Source: Krasilnikoviella flava
GTDB lineage: Bacteria; Actinomycetota; Actinomycetes; Actinomycetales; Cellulomonadaceae
Assembly: GCF_900167525.1 (NCBI RefSeq)
Contig: NZ_FUZQ01000001.1
Coordinates: 434,001-498,000 of the forward strand
Direction: 5' to 3'
DNA length: 64,000 nucleotides
Shown here: piece after piece, positions 53,414 to 62,057 of the stretch
How the letters are laid out: every line of letters starts with the position of its first letter
Numbering within the stretch: position 1 is the first letter of the stretch
The notes under the pieces: generated by a model
Database searches by the model: none
Seen by the model: only the letters and a program-made list of their open reading frames with translations
What the model was told of the DNA's origin: nothing
Program-made: the position numbers and the translations under genes

Positions 53414-53599
53414 CGCTACGGTGGCGGCCAGCTCGGCGATCACGTGCCGTACGCCCGTTCAGCGTCCTCGGCCTCCGGGCCGCCGACCCTGGGGAGGCAA
53501 CCCCCGTCGCACGCCACTCACGACTTGCTCGGTTCGTGCGAGGTCGAGCGACATGTCCGTGCACTCTGCGCCGCGTGTCGACACCTGACGGGACGCGGG
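53414..53599. other. Gene-free tail between terminator and polysaccharide operon
   Basis: About 186 bp with no credible gene on either strand. It contains small inverted motifs (ACATGT, GTGTCGACAC) but nothing that I can assign. With 53280-53375 it makes a gene-free stretch of about 320 bp. Confidence 0.5.
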
Positions 53600-54652
53600 T
53601 CAGGCGTCGCCGCGGTAGAGCGCCTCGTACCGGTCGACGACGCGCTCGAGCGTGAACTTCTGGACGCGCTCGAGCGCGGCCTCCGCGAGCGCCTCCCGCC
53701 GGGCGTCGTCGGCGAGGAGCTCGGCGAGCGCCGTGCCGATGCCGTCCAGCGGCGTGACCACGGCGGTGCGGCCGCCGTCGGTCACGTACAGGGCGCCGGG
53801 GTTGGGGGTCGCGACGACGGGCAGGCCGGACGCCATCGCCTCGACGTACGGGATGCCGAAGCCCTCGTAGTCGCTCGGCAGGCAGAACGCCCACGCCTGC
53901 TGGAAGGCGAGCGCCAGCTCGTCGTCGGACAGCCGCCCCAGCGCATGGATCCCGGGGCCCGCGTCGTCCGGGACGTCTTGACTGACCATCCACAGCTCCG
54001 CGTCGGGGTGCTTCGGCAGCACCGTCTCCTGGAACTGCCGGGCCAGCTCCGCGCCTCGCTTGCGCCCGTGCCAGTACCCGACGAACAGCACCACGGGGCT
54101 GGCCGACCGCTGTCCGGCGTCGGACCGGAAGCGTCGCACGTCCGTGCCGCAGGGCACGACGTCGCGCACCCACGGGTACCAGCGGCGCGTCTCGGGCGAG
54201 ATGACGACGGTGTGGTCGGCGACGAGCGACGCGAGCACCTCCGACAGCCCGAGGAGCACCATCCGCGCCTTCTCCTTGACGCCCTTGATCGTGCGAGCCT
54301 CCTCGAAACACGACCCGGCGAGCGTGCGCACGTGCCGCGGCACGCGCCGGCGCCACAGCCAGTAGTCGTCGCCCCAGGCGTGCAGCACGTCGAAGGACGA
54401 GAGGTCCACGCGACGCAGCGCGAGCGCGAACCGGAACGTGCGCAGCGAGCCCGTCATCCGCACGTGCCGGTGCCCGTACACGGCACCCTCCACCGGCGGG
54501 CAGTCGCTCAGGACGGTGACGTCGTGCCCGCGGCGCGCGAGCTCGGTCGCGAGCTCGTGCACCTGGTAGCCGATCCCCTGCTTGCTGGTGCTGGGCAGGT
54601 AGTAGGAGACGATCGCGATCCGCAGCGGCCTCGCGCCGGCGGCGGTCGTCAT
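53600..54652 (-). CDS. Glycosyltransferase family 4
   Basis: A 350-residue GT-B glycosyltransferase. The N-terminal domain starts IAIVSYYLPSTSKQGIGYQV with HELATELARRGHDVTVLSD. The C-terminal nucleotide-sugar domain has VLFVGYWHGRKRGAELARQF and the family motif FCLPSDYEGFGIPYVEAMAS with GLPVVATPNPGAL. This is the last gene of the minus-strand exopolysaccharide operon. The ATG overlaps the upstream WbsX-like stop (ATGA). It adds a sugar to the lipid-linked repeat unit; donor and acceptor unknown. Confidence 0.92.
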   Translation of the reverse strand: MTTAAGARPLRIAIVSYYLPSTSKQGIGYQVHELATELARRGHDVTVLSDCPPVEGAVYGHRHVRMTGSLRTFRFALALRRVDLSSFDVLHAWGDDYWLWRRRVPRHVRTLAGSCFEEARTIKGVKEKARMVLLGLSEVLASLVADHTVVISPETRRWYPWVRDVVPCGTDVRRFRSDAGQRSASPVVLFVGYWHGRKRGAELARQFQETVLPKHPDAELWMVSQDVPDDAGPGIHALGRLSDDELALAFQQAWAFCLPSDYEGFGIPYVEAMASGLPVVATPNPGALYVTDGGRTAVVTPLDGIGTALAELLADDARREALAEAALERVQKFTLERVVDRYEALYRGDA

Positions 54653-55725
54653 CGCAGGCCGTCCCGGAGCGCCTCGAGCCAGCCGCGGCCGTGCCGGAGG
54701 TCGGGCTCGAGGTGGTTGCCCTCCGCCCACTCGTTCCACGACTTGACCCACAGCAGCCGCTCGTCGGCGGGGCGGTGGGCGATCGACGCCACCGCCTGGC
54801 GCACGTTGGCGCCGAACTTTGCCGGGGTGGCGCCGTGCAGCACGACGCCGCCGCGGCCGGAGCGCGGCGTGTTGTCCCAGTTGGGGTAGACGCACGGCTG
54901 GACCAGGTCGCCGGTGCGGTTCTGCCCGGTCCAGTCGGTCGAGTAGGGGAAGATCTCCGGCCCGCCGGCGAGCTTGCGGAAGGCGCGCATCCGCGCCGTC
55001 TCCGCGCGGGACGTCCCGGCCGGCATCCGCATGTACACGCCGGCGTCGAAGCCGTCCTCCTTGACCCGGTCGTACCGCGGGCCGCCGCCCAGCAGGTCGC
55101 TCATCTCGGCCACGAGGTACAGGCCCTCGAGTCCCGCCCTCCGGGCCAGCGACTGCCAGAGGTCGACGAAGTCCCCGGCGTCGGGCAGCTCCTCGGGCCG
55201 GAAGACGTAGAAGACGGGCCGACCGCCCACGCGCAGGTAGCGGGCGTCGCGGAAGGCGGGAAGCACGGCTTCGAAGTGGGCGGTGTAGTCCTCCACGCCT
55301 GGGTAGTGCTGCTGCACCAGGACGCGGTCGGCCTCGCCGTGCCAGATGCCGCTCCACGTCTGGTTCGCCCACGCCAGGCAGAACGACACGTCGGGCGCGC
55401 CGGAGGCCAGCACCTCGGAGAACGGGCGCTCCAGGATGCGCCGCCCGTTGCCGAACCAGTAGTGCCAGTACGCGAACGCCTCCACCCCGTACTGCGCGGC
55501 CAGCTCCGACTGCGCGGCCCGTGCCTCGGGCAGCCGCAGGTCGTAGAAGCCAAGGTCGGCGGGCACCAGCGGCTGCCGGTGCCCTGGGTAGAGACGGCGC
55601 GCCCGCGCCACGTTGGTCCACTCCGTGAACCCCGGCCCCCACCACGCGTCGTTCTCGGGGATGGGATGGAACTGCGGCAGGTAGAACGCGACCGCCCTGG
55701 CTTCCACCGTCGGGACCTCCTTCAC
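54649..55725 (-). CDS. WbsX-like glycoside hydrolase/transferase (GT99-associated type)
   Basis: A 358-residue protein matching the WbsX family (PF14307), found in O-antigen and exopolysaccharide clusters. It opens with VAFYLPQFHPIPENDAWWG and GFTEWTNVARARRLYPGHRQ, typical of the family. FAYWHYWFGNGRRILERPF, FCLAWANQTWSGIWHGE and LLWVKSWNEWAEGNHLEPD are further hallmarks. Related to GH99-like hydrolases, so it may cleave or transfer mannose-type linkages. GTG 55725 overlaps the upstream stop (GTGA). Whether it is a hydrolase or a transferase is not settled. Confidence 0.88.
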   Translation of the reverse strand: MKEVPTVEARAVAFYLPQFHPIPENDAWWGPGFTEWTNVARARRLYPGHRQPLVPADLGFYDLRLPEARAAQSELAAQYGVEAFAYWHYWFGNGRRILERPFSEVLASGAPDVSFCLAWANQTWSGIWHGEADRVLVQQHYPGVEDYTAHFEAVLPAFRDARYLRVGGRPVFYVFRPEELPDAGDFVDLWQSLARRAGLEGLYLVAEMSDLLGGGPRYDRVKEDGFDAGVYMRMPAGTSRAETARMRAFRKLAGGPEIFPYSTDWTGQNRTGDLVQPCVYPNWDNTPRSGRGGVVLHGATPAKFGANVRQAVASIAHRPADERLLWVKSWNEWAEGNHLEPDLRHGRGWLEALRDGLR

Positions 55726-56657
55726 CGGCCGACCACCGGCCCGCGGGCGCCCCGCCGCCACGGGAGCAGCCCGAGGTCGGAGGGCAGCCGGACGACGTCG
55801 CCCGCGATCGTGCGGACGCCTGGGACGGTCCACCACCGCAGGACGACGGCCGCGCTCCGCAGCTTCTCGCGCAGCGTCAGGGGCGACCGCGCGACGATGC
55901 CGAGCAGCATCGGCGTGGACCGCGAGTACGGGAACGCCGTCCGTGGCCGGGACGGGTCCACCCAGGCCATCTCGGACTCCCGGGAGCCCCCGTGCCTGTC
56001 CGCGTGCGACCGGATCGACAGGAGAGGCTCGCCGGGCACCAGCACCAGCCTCCCGCGCAGCGCGAGCGCCGCCGGGAAGAGCATCTCGCCGGCCGGCGAG
56101 ACGACCACGCCGCCGGCCGCCCGCGCGACGGCCGTGTCCATGATCCCGAACTGCGTCTGCGTCACGACGCGCGCGAGCAGGACCCGCAGGCGCTCGTCCG
56201 GCGCAGGCCCGTCCATCCGCAGGTCCGCGTCCGCGTGCTGCCCGAACACCGCCCCGTCCGCGTCGACGAGGCGGACGCGAGGGTAAGCCAGCACCGACCC
56301 CGGCGGGGCGTCGTCGAGGACGGCGAACGAGCGCTCCACGAGCCGGGGGTCGCACAGGTCGTCGTGGTACGCCCACTTGAACCACGGGCTCCGGCACCGG
56401 CCCAGGAGGACGTTGGAGTTCACCGCCCCGCCGATGTTCGTCTCGTGCCGGTGGTAGGCGAACCGGGCGTCCCGCGCCACCCACTCCCGCGCGATCTCCT
56501 CGGTCGCGTCCGTCGACGCGTTGTCGGCGACGTCCACCTCGAAGTCGCCGTCGGTCTGCTCCGCGACGGACCGCAGGGCGTGGTCGAGGTAGGGCTCCCC
56601 GTTGTACACCGGGACCCCGATCGTCAGCCGCGGCGCGGCGCCGGATCTGCCTGACAT
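55722..56657 (-). CDS. Glycosyltransferase family 2
   Basis: A 311-residue GT-A enzyme. LTIGVPVYNGEPYLDHALRS, the nucleotide-binding VADNASTDATEEIA and FKWAYHDDLCDPRLVERSF (D-D metal site region) define GT2. It resembles the GT2 at 62041-62952 over the whole length, including the C-terminal basic region, suggesting duplication within the locus. ATG 56657 overlaps the end of the pyruvyl transferase gene by 34 bp. It is part of the tightly packed minus-strand operon. Confidence 0.92.
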   Translation of the reverse strand: MSGRSGAAPRLTIGVPVYNGEPYLDHALRSVAEQTDGDFEVDVADNASTDATEEIAREWVARDARFAYHRHETNIGGAVNSNVLLGRCRSPWFKWAYHDDLCDPRLVERSFAVLDDAPPGSVLAYPRVRLVDADGAVFGQHADADLRMDGPAPDERLRVLLARVVTQTQFGIMDTAVARAAGGVVVSPAGEMLFPAALALRGRLVLVPGEPLLSIRSHADRHGGSRESEMAWVDPSRPRTAFPYSRSTPMLLGIVARSPLTLREKLRSAAVVLRWWTVPGVRTIAGDVVRLPSDLGLLPWRRGARGPVVGR

Positions 56658-57865
56658 GCGAACACCCCCATCTCATCGAGCCTGGTGAGGACCTCGTCGT
56701 ACCCGGACCGGGTCCGCCGGCGCGCGTCGACCGCCCAGGCGTCCAGGTCGAGCGCCAGGGCCTCGCGCTTGTCGAGCAGGGCGTCGAGCGACTCGAGGAG
56801 CTCGTCGGCCCGGAACGCATATGCGTCGACCCGGTAGGCGCCGACCCTGGCGTCGTCCGACAGCATCCTGACCTTGTCCGCGTGCTCGACCGTCACGAAC
56901 GGGACCCTGCTGAGAGCCGAGGCGACGAGGACGTGGAACCTGCTGCCGACCACGGCGCGGACCCCGGCGACGTCGTCCGACAGCTCGTCGAAGTCGTGCG
57001 GGACGCGCACCTCGGGCCTCGGCCCCGGACGGTCCCTCGCGACCGCGTCGACGATGCGGCGCGCCACGGGGACGTCCGCCGCGTCGGAGACGACGACCCG
57101 CACCGGCGTCCCCCGGTCGAGCAGGGCGCCGACGACGAGGGACATCTCGTCGTGGTACCGCTGCCGCTCGGCCGCCGTCGCTTGCGCCTCGCCGGTGGCG
57201 GACGGCACGTCGAGGACGCTCACCACGACGGTGTCCCGGACGGCCTCCGACCCGCCGTCCGCCGCAGCCCGCGGGGTGTCGGTCCGCGCCGTCACGATGT
57301 CGTCCATGAGCACGTCGCGCGAGGTGTCGGTCCCGCACGAGCGGACCGCCTCGAGCGTCGCGGGGTCACGGTAGGACCGCACCGTCGCGGTCGCGGCGGT
57401 GGCGCGGACCGCCGCCCTGGTGAGCCGGCGCGAGTACCGGCTCCCGCCGACCGCCACCCACACGAACGGCGTCCTCCTCAGCCGGCACGCCGCGCCGGTG
57501 AGCAGGAGCGAGAGGATCTGCCCTCCCGGGGGCCCTCCCCTGCCCACTTCGAGGGCCCCGGTGCCGGGGACGACGACGACGTCGAAGCGGCCGACGAGCC
57601 GCACGAGGTGGGCCACGTCCAGGAACGTACGAAGGCCCTTGGCCAGGACGGAGGCGTGCAGCGGGCCCCGATATCCCCAGGGTGCTCGCGAGCTCAGTGC
57701 CGGGCGGCCGAGCGCCGCCTCCGCCCCGCCCGGTTCCCGGCCCACCAGCGTCACCTCGACGTCGTGGTCCGACTCCTCGAGCAGCCGGATCACCTGGGCC
57801 ACCGACGCGTCGTTGCCGACGTTGGCGATGCCTGCCTCGCCCAGGAGCGCGATCCGCGCGGTCAC
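56624..57865 (-). CDS. Polysaccharide pyruvyl transferase family protein
   Basis: A 413-residue protein of the pyruvyl transferase family (PF04230), which transfers pyruvate from phosphoenolpyruvate to sugar hydroxyls as a ketal. IALLGEAGIANVGNDASVAQ opens it. FDVVVVPGTGALEVGRGGPP, FVWVAVGGSRYSRRLTRAAV and GVRAVVGSRFHVLVASALS (with the conserved RFH) are diagnostic. GTG 57865 overlaps the flippase stop (GTGA). A second member is cut by the window end at 63581. Confidence 0.9.
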   Translation of the reverse strand: MTARIALLGEAGIANVGNDASVAQVIRLLEESDHDVEVTLVGREPGGAEAALGRPALSSRAPWGYRGPLHASVLAKGLRTFLDVAHLVRLVGRFDVVVVPGTGALEVGRGGPPGGQILSLLLTGAACRLRRTPFVWVAVGGSRYSRRLTRAAVRATAATATVRSYRDPATLEAVRSCGTDTSRDVLMDDIVTARTDTPRAAADGGSEAVRDTVVVSVLDVPSATGEAQATAAERQRYHDEMSLVVGALLDRGTPVRVVVSDAADVPVARRIVDAVARDRPGPRPEVRVPHDFDELSDDVAGVRAVVGSRFHVLVASALSRVPFVTVEHADKVRMLSDDARVGAYRVDAYAFRADELLESLDALLDKREALALDLDAWAVDARRRTRSGYDEVLTRLDEMGVFACQADPAPRRG

Positions 57866-59478
57866 GGTGCCCCCACCCCGGGGACGGCGTCGACCGGCGT
57901 CGTCCCGCGCTTCCGGCTCCGCTCCTCGTCGTCGCGGGCGGTCGTCATGAGCCGGAGCGGCCCTCGGAGAACCCGTCGCACCCGCCCAGGCAGCGACCGC
58001 TGCACGGCCTCGGCGTCCTGCGGGGTCAGACCGCGGCGCGTCAGCCGCATCGCCCCCACCACGAGGCCGAGGCCGACGACGCCCGCCAGGACGGCCGACG
58101 GCACGGAGGGCAGGCCGAACCGTCCCGTGCCCCACCACGCGACGAGGCAGGCGAGCACGCCGAGGAAGTACGGCGCGATGTCCCCCAGGGCCCGCCAGGT
58201 CCCGGTGCCCACCGCCCGCACCTCGGTGACGATCAGGAGCGTGACGAGGACGAGCGCCGAGGAGAGGTTGCTGATCACCGCGCCCCAGACGCCGAGGGGC
58301 GGGATGAGGAGCACCATGAGTCCCACGCTCACGACCAGGGTGGTGAGGTTCAGCCAGAGCAGCCACATGCCCTTGAGCCGGGCCGCCACGAACGCCTTGA
58401 TCGGTTCCGCGATCACCAGGAGCCCGCCCGCGATCCCGAGGGCGAGCAGCACCTCGGGCACGTCGGAGAACTCCTCGCCGTAGATCAACGGGACCAGGAG
58501 TGCGAAGGCCGGCATCGCCGCGGCGACGATCGCCGCCATGACCGTGGACGACGCCCGCAGCGTCCTGCCGAGCGCGCGCCCGACGGCGTCCACGTCCACC
58601 TCCCGCAGCCCGGAGATCGCCGGCACCAGCGGGCCGACGAGCGACTGCGCGGGGGCGAAGAGGTGGGACGCCAGCCCGATGGCCAGCGCGAACACCCCGG
58701 CCGCGTGGACCTCGGACATCCAGGTGAGCACCAGGACCTCGCTCCGGGACAGCACGAACGCCGCCACCATGCTGGCGGCCCCGGCCGGGAGCGCGAACTT
58801 CCAGAAGCCCCGTGGGAACCCGCGGAGCCGAGGACGCAGCATGGCGCGCCGGTACGTCCGGGAGACGAAGACGAGGAAGAGCAGGGTGCCCAGCCCGCCG
58901 GCCACGAGACGGACCACCCAGATCGAGTCGGCCGTGCCCACCGTGGTCGCGGCGATCACCACCAGCACCTGGGCGACGAGGTTGACGATCATCGAGGCCT
59001 GCGCGTCCCTCGCGGTCTTGCTCTCGATGGCCAGCGCCTCGCCGGCCCCGCCGAGCAGGCACGGGAGGACGACCCCGAACGCGATGGCGACGGCCATCAG
59101 CCCCGGGTCGACGTCGACGAGCACGAGCACGGTCACCGCGATCAGGGGCATCCCGACGACCGTCCGGTACCCCTTGGACGCGCTGAGGAGACGCGTGACC
59201 TCCGCGGTCCGCCCCGCGGCGTGGGCCTTGGCGCCGAACTGGACCACGCCGCTCACCACGCCGAGGTCGACGACCGTGCCGACCAGCACCATCACGGTGC
59301 CCAGGTAGGCGAGCCGGCCGTAGTCGACCACGCCCAGCGTGCGGGCGATGACGATGTTGACCGCGAAGGCGAGCGGCAAGGACACGGCGACGTGGACGAG
59401 GGTCCAGAGCGCACCCTGGATCGCCTTGTCCTGAAGCTCGCCGCGCGACAGCCCGTCGGTGTTCGTCACAGTCGACAT
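57862..59478 (-). CDS. Oligosaccharide flippase (Wzx/MATE-like)
   Basis: A 538-residue protein with about 12-14 membrane helices, matching polysaccharide-repeat flippases (MOP superfamily). VIARTLGVVDYGRLAYLGTV near the N-terminus, VLVLTWMSEVHAAGVFALAI and GVWGAVISNLSSALVLVTL are typical. It translocates undecaprenyl-linked repeat units across the membrane. It is the first gene of the minus-strand operon that continues with pyruvyl transferase, GT2, WbsX-like and GT4. It is divergent from the GT2 at 59635, with a TTTCACCCGG motif between them. No Wzy-type polymerase is visible in the window. Confidence 0.9.
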   Translation of the reverse strand: MSTVTNTDGLSRGELQDKAIQGALWTLVHVAVSLPLAFAVNIVIARTLGVVDYGRLAYLGTVMVLVGTVVDLGVVSGVVQFGAKAHAAGRTAEVTRLLSASKGYRTVVGMPLIAVTVLVLVDVDPGLMAVAIAFGVVLPCLLGGAGEALAIESKTARDAQASMIVNLVAQVLVVIAATTVGTADSIWVVRLVAGGLGTLLFLVFVSRTYRRAMLRPRLRGFPRGFWKFALPAGAASMVAAFVLSRSEVLVLTWMSEVHAAGVFALAIGLASHLFAPAQSLVGPLVPAISGLREVDVDAVGRALGRTLRASSTVMAAIVAAAMPAFALLVPLIYGEEFSDVPEVLLALGIAGGLLVIAEPIKAFVAARLKGMWLLWLNLTTLVVSVGLMVLLIPPLGVWGAVISNLSSALVLVTLLIVTEVRAVGTGTWRALGDIAPYFLGVLACLVAWWGTGRFGLPSVPSAVLAGVVGLGLVVGAMRLTRRGLTPQDAEAVQRSLPGRVRRVLRGPLRLMTTARDDEERSRKRGTTPVDAVPGVGAP

Positions 59479-59541
59479 CGTTCACGCCCGACGGCCTCGT
59501 TCCGAGGGGTCTGGGCAGTTTTCAGCCGCGGCGGCGCGGGT

Positions 59542-59588
59542 TTCACCCGGGCCCACCCGGACGCTGCCGCCACGCCCGTGCATAGCCT
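59542..59588 (+). promoter_or_regulatory. TTCACCCGG motif and CATAGCCT -10 before the plus-strand glycosyltransferase
   Basis: TTCACCCGG (59542-59550) followed by CACCCGG (59554-59560), then CATAGCCT (59581-59588) 39 nt after the first motif. The same order and distance occur before 45272 and before gmd on the other strand. It lies between the divergent flippase and glycosyltransferase genes. Confidence 0.45.
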
Positions 59589-59634
59589 GGCGGGCAGCAC
59601 CGCACCCGGGACCCCACGGACAGGAGGGCGCGCC

Positions 59635-60813
59635 GTGCTCGACAGGGACGACGATCTCGGTAGGGACCGACTCGGCAGGGACGACCTCAGCAAGGACGAA
59701 ACGACCGTGCACGCCGTGGTGATCTGCAGCGTGCGACGGCCGGAGGTGCTCGCGGCCACGGTCGAGGCGCTGTCGCGACAGACGGCGCCCGCGGACGTGG
59801 TGGTGGTCAGCGTGGTCGCGGACACCGACCTCCCGCCGGACGCCGACTGGGGCCCGTCGGTGCGCGTCGTCCGGTCCCCGCGGGGGTCGTCGGTGCAGCG
59901 GAACGTGGGGGTGCGCAGTCTCGTGCCGGAGCCCGGGTTCGCCCCCGGGCTCGTGACGTTCGTCGACGACGACGCCGAGCTCGCGCCCGACTACTTCGCC
60001 CGCATGCGGGCGTTCATGGCCGACCATCCCGACGTCGCGCTCATGACCGGCCTGGTCGCGGCCGACGGCGCTGCCTCCCGCGGCGAGATCCCCCGCGAAC
60101 GCGCCCGCTCGATCCTGGCCTCCGCCCGGGGGACGTCGTTCGTGCGCGACGTGCGGGCCGCGTACGGGTGCAACATGACCGTGCGGGGCGACGTCGCCCT
60201 CGCGGTGCCCTTCGACGAGCGGCTGCGCGAGTACGCGTGGCAGGAGGACACCGACTTCTCCGTGCGCTGCGGCCGGCACGGACGGGTAGTGCACTACCAC
60301 GGCTGCGTGGCCGTGCACCTGGCCGTGGGCAGCGGGCGGGTCGACGGCCGCACGTTCGGGTTCGTCCAGGTCGTGAACCCGTTCTACCTGTGGCGCAAGG
60401 GCACGACGACCGGCCGCGAGCTGCTGCACGACTGGACGCACTCCCTGGGCGCGAACGTGCTGCACCTGGCCGACCGCGGGCGGCCCGACCGCGCGGGGCG
60501 CCTGCGCGGCAACCTCCTCGGCCTGGCCGAGGTCGTCCTGCACGGCGGGCAGCCCGAGGCCGTGACGCGAGTCGCCGCCCGCTCCGTGGGACGTGCTCAG
60601 AAGGGCAGGTCCGTGCCCAGCACGAGCAGCCAGTCGCCCGCGCCCGCCGCGTTGTCCCCCGGCGTGGGCACCTCTCCCGACGGCGTGACCGACAGCTCCG
60701 ACACCGGCCCGACGGCCGTCGCCGCGCCCGTCGACGGGTCGACCCACGCGGCCTCCGCCCCCGGGGCGAGGAGCGACAGGTCCAGGGAGACCGCGCGCTC
60801 GGACGGCACGTAG
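59635..60813 (+). CDS. Glycosyltransferase family 2 with antisense-derived C-terminal extension
   Basis: A 392-residue protein with a GT2 domain: HAVVICSVRRPEVLAATVEA, SSVQRNVGVRSLVPEPGF, VTFVDDDAELAPDYFARMRA (metal-binding DDD) and FDERLREYAWQEDTDFSVRC. GT2 character stops near residue 320. The frame then runs ~70 codons across the 3' end of the convergent DUF4038 gene before reaching a stop at 60813, so the two genes overlap by 217 bp. The tail is Ser/Pro/Ala-rich, as expected from reading the other strand. GTG 59635 has a good GGAGGG site. Confidence 0.85.
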   Translation: MLDRDDDLGRDRLGRDDLSKDETTVHAVVICSVRRPEVLAATVEALSRQTAPADVVVVSVVADTDLPPDADWGPSVRVVRSPRGSSVQRNVGVRSLVPEPGFAPGLVTFVDDDAELAPDYFARMRAFMADHPDVALMTGLVAADGAASRGEIPRERARSILASARGTSFVRDVRAAYGCNMTVRGDVALAVPFDERLREYAWQEDTDFSVRCGRHGRVVHYHGCVAVHLAVGSGRVDGRTFGFVQVVNPFYLWRKGTTTGRELLHDWTHSLGANVLHLADRGRPDRAGRLRGNLLGLAEVVLHGGQPEAVTRVAARSVGRAQKGRSVPSTSSQSPAPAALSPGVGTSPDGVTDSSDTGPTAVAAPVDGSTHAASAPGARSDRSRETARSDGT

Positions 60814-62057
60814 ACGAGCGCGAGGCTGCCGTCCGGGGCGACCGCCGCCGTCGCGAGGTCGGCGTCGAGCACGTCCTGGGCCGCCTCCGCCTCCCCGCCG
60901 GCCCCGCCGGTGAGGAACGACTCCTGGGGCCGGAGCGTCCACCACGCCAGGGACGCGACCACGTCCCGGATCCGGGAGACCTGCTCGGCGCCCTCGGACT
61001 CCAGGCGCGCCTCCCAGCCGTCGTGGAACTCCCAGTCGTCCGTCCCGAACACGTCCCCGGGAGAGCCGGAGGTGATCGCCCAGAGCACCTGGCGGCGCAA
61101 CGTCTCCGGGGTCGTCGTCGGCCCGCCCGTGTTGTTCTCGCCCTCGTAGTTCGCCTCGCCCAGCAGCGCCGGCCGGGCGGGGGTCGCGGCGTACGCCTCG
61201 CCGACCGCGAGCGGGGTCGGCCCGTACGTGTACACGAAGCTCCAGTCGACGCGGTCGCGCCAGTGGTCGTCGGCGGCCGCGGACGACACGTCCCGCAGCT
61301 GGGCGGTGAAGGGCCGGTCGTCCCCCGTGGACCGGATGCCCTCGAGCATCGCCTCGAGGCACGCGTCTCGCTCCGCGGAGCGCGAGTAGTCGCCACCGGT
61401 CATCCACAGGACGGGCAGGTCGGCGGCCCAGCGGGCCGCCATCTCCCCGAAGGCGCGGCACGTCTGCGGCGACGCTCCGGCGAAGGTGTGGTCCAGCGTC
61501 CACGAGTCGATCGGGTACAGCATCGCCGTGATCCCCAGCTCGCCCGCCCGCCGCACCGTCTCGTGGGCCCGGTCGAAGTACTCCTCCTCCCACCGCAGCA
61601 CGTCGCCGTCCACGAACGGCAGCAGCCCGTCGACCGTCGCCCCGTCGTCGGACGGCGCGCCGTTCGCGACCGCACCGACCAGCGAGACGAGCATCGCGTT
61701 GAACCCCTGCGCGGACCGGGTCGCCAGGTAGGTCTCGGCCTCGTCGGGGTGCAGGTCGGTCAGCAGCGACCAGGGCGCGTCGCCGCGCACGAGGACCGGG
61801 TCGCCGCCCTGGTCGACGAACGTGCGGCCGTCGGAGGAGATCCCCGTGATCCACTGGGGCTCGCCGCCGGTGGCGACGGCGCCCCGGGTTGCCGTGAGCT
61901 CGCGAAGCGGGGCGTCCGCGGCGGGGGGCTCCTCGTCCCACGGCGCGGCGCCCGTCATGCTCAGCACCGCCCACGCGGCCAGGACGACCACCACCACCGT
62001 GCCGGCCCCCACCAGCACGCGAGCTCGCCGAGGCGACCGCTCATGCGGGTGTCGCAT
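60597..62057 (-). CDS. Membrane-anchored DUF4038 glycoside hydrolase-like protein
   Basis: A 486-residue exported protein with one N-terminal transmembrane/signal segment (VLVGAGTVVVVVLAAWAVLS). The catalytic-looking (beta/alpha)8 domain of DUF4038 (apiosidase-like GH140 relatives) follows: LVRGDAPWSLLTDLHPDEAE, FNAMLVSLVGAV, PVLWMTGGDYSRSAERDACL and RPALLGEANYEGENNTGGPT, whose Glu is a candidate catalytic residue. A C-terminal beta-domain (LVYVPSERAVSLDLSLLAPG) resembles the putative collagen-binding part of the family. It probably trims or modifies the exopolysaccharide outside the cell. The 3' end overlaps the convergent GT2 gene. Confidence 0.85.
   Translation of the reverse strand: MRHPHERSPRRARVLVGAGTVVVVVLAAWAVLSMTGAAPWDEEPPAADAPLRELTATRGAVATGGEPQWITGISSDGRTFVDQGGDPVLVRGDAPWSLLTDLHPDEAETYLATRSAQGFNAMLVSLVGAVANGAPSDDGATVDGLLPFVDGDVLRWEEEYFDRAHETVRRAGELGITAMLYPIDSWTLDHTFAGASPQTCRAFGEMAARWAADLPVLWMTGGDYSRSAERDACLEAMLEGIRSTGDDRPFTAQLRDVSSAAADDHWRDRVDWSFVYTYGPTPLAVGEAYAATPARPALLGEANYEGENNTGGPTTTPETLRRQVLWAITSGSPGDVFGTDDWEFHDGWEARLESEGAEQVSRIRDVVASLAWWTLRPQESFLTGGAGGEAEAAQDVLDADLATAAVAPDGSLALVYVPSERAVSLDLSLLAPGAEAAWVDPSTGAATAVGPVSELSVTPSGEVPTPGDNAAGAGDWLLVLGTDLPF

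Noticed and set aside
57682-60813. A 1043-residue plus-strand frame across the flippase gene.
   Set aside because: Only the part from GTG 59635 is coding; the preceding part is His/Arg/Asp-rich antisense of the flippase.
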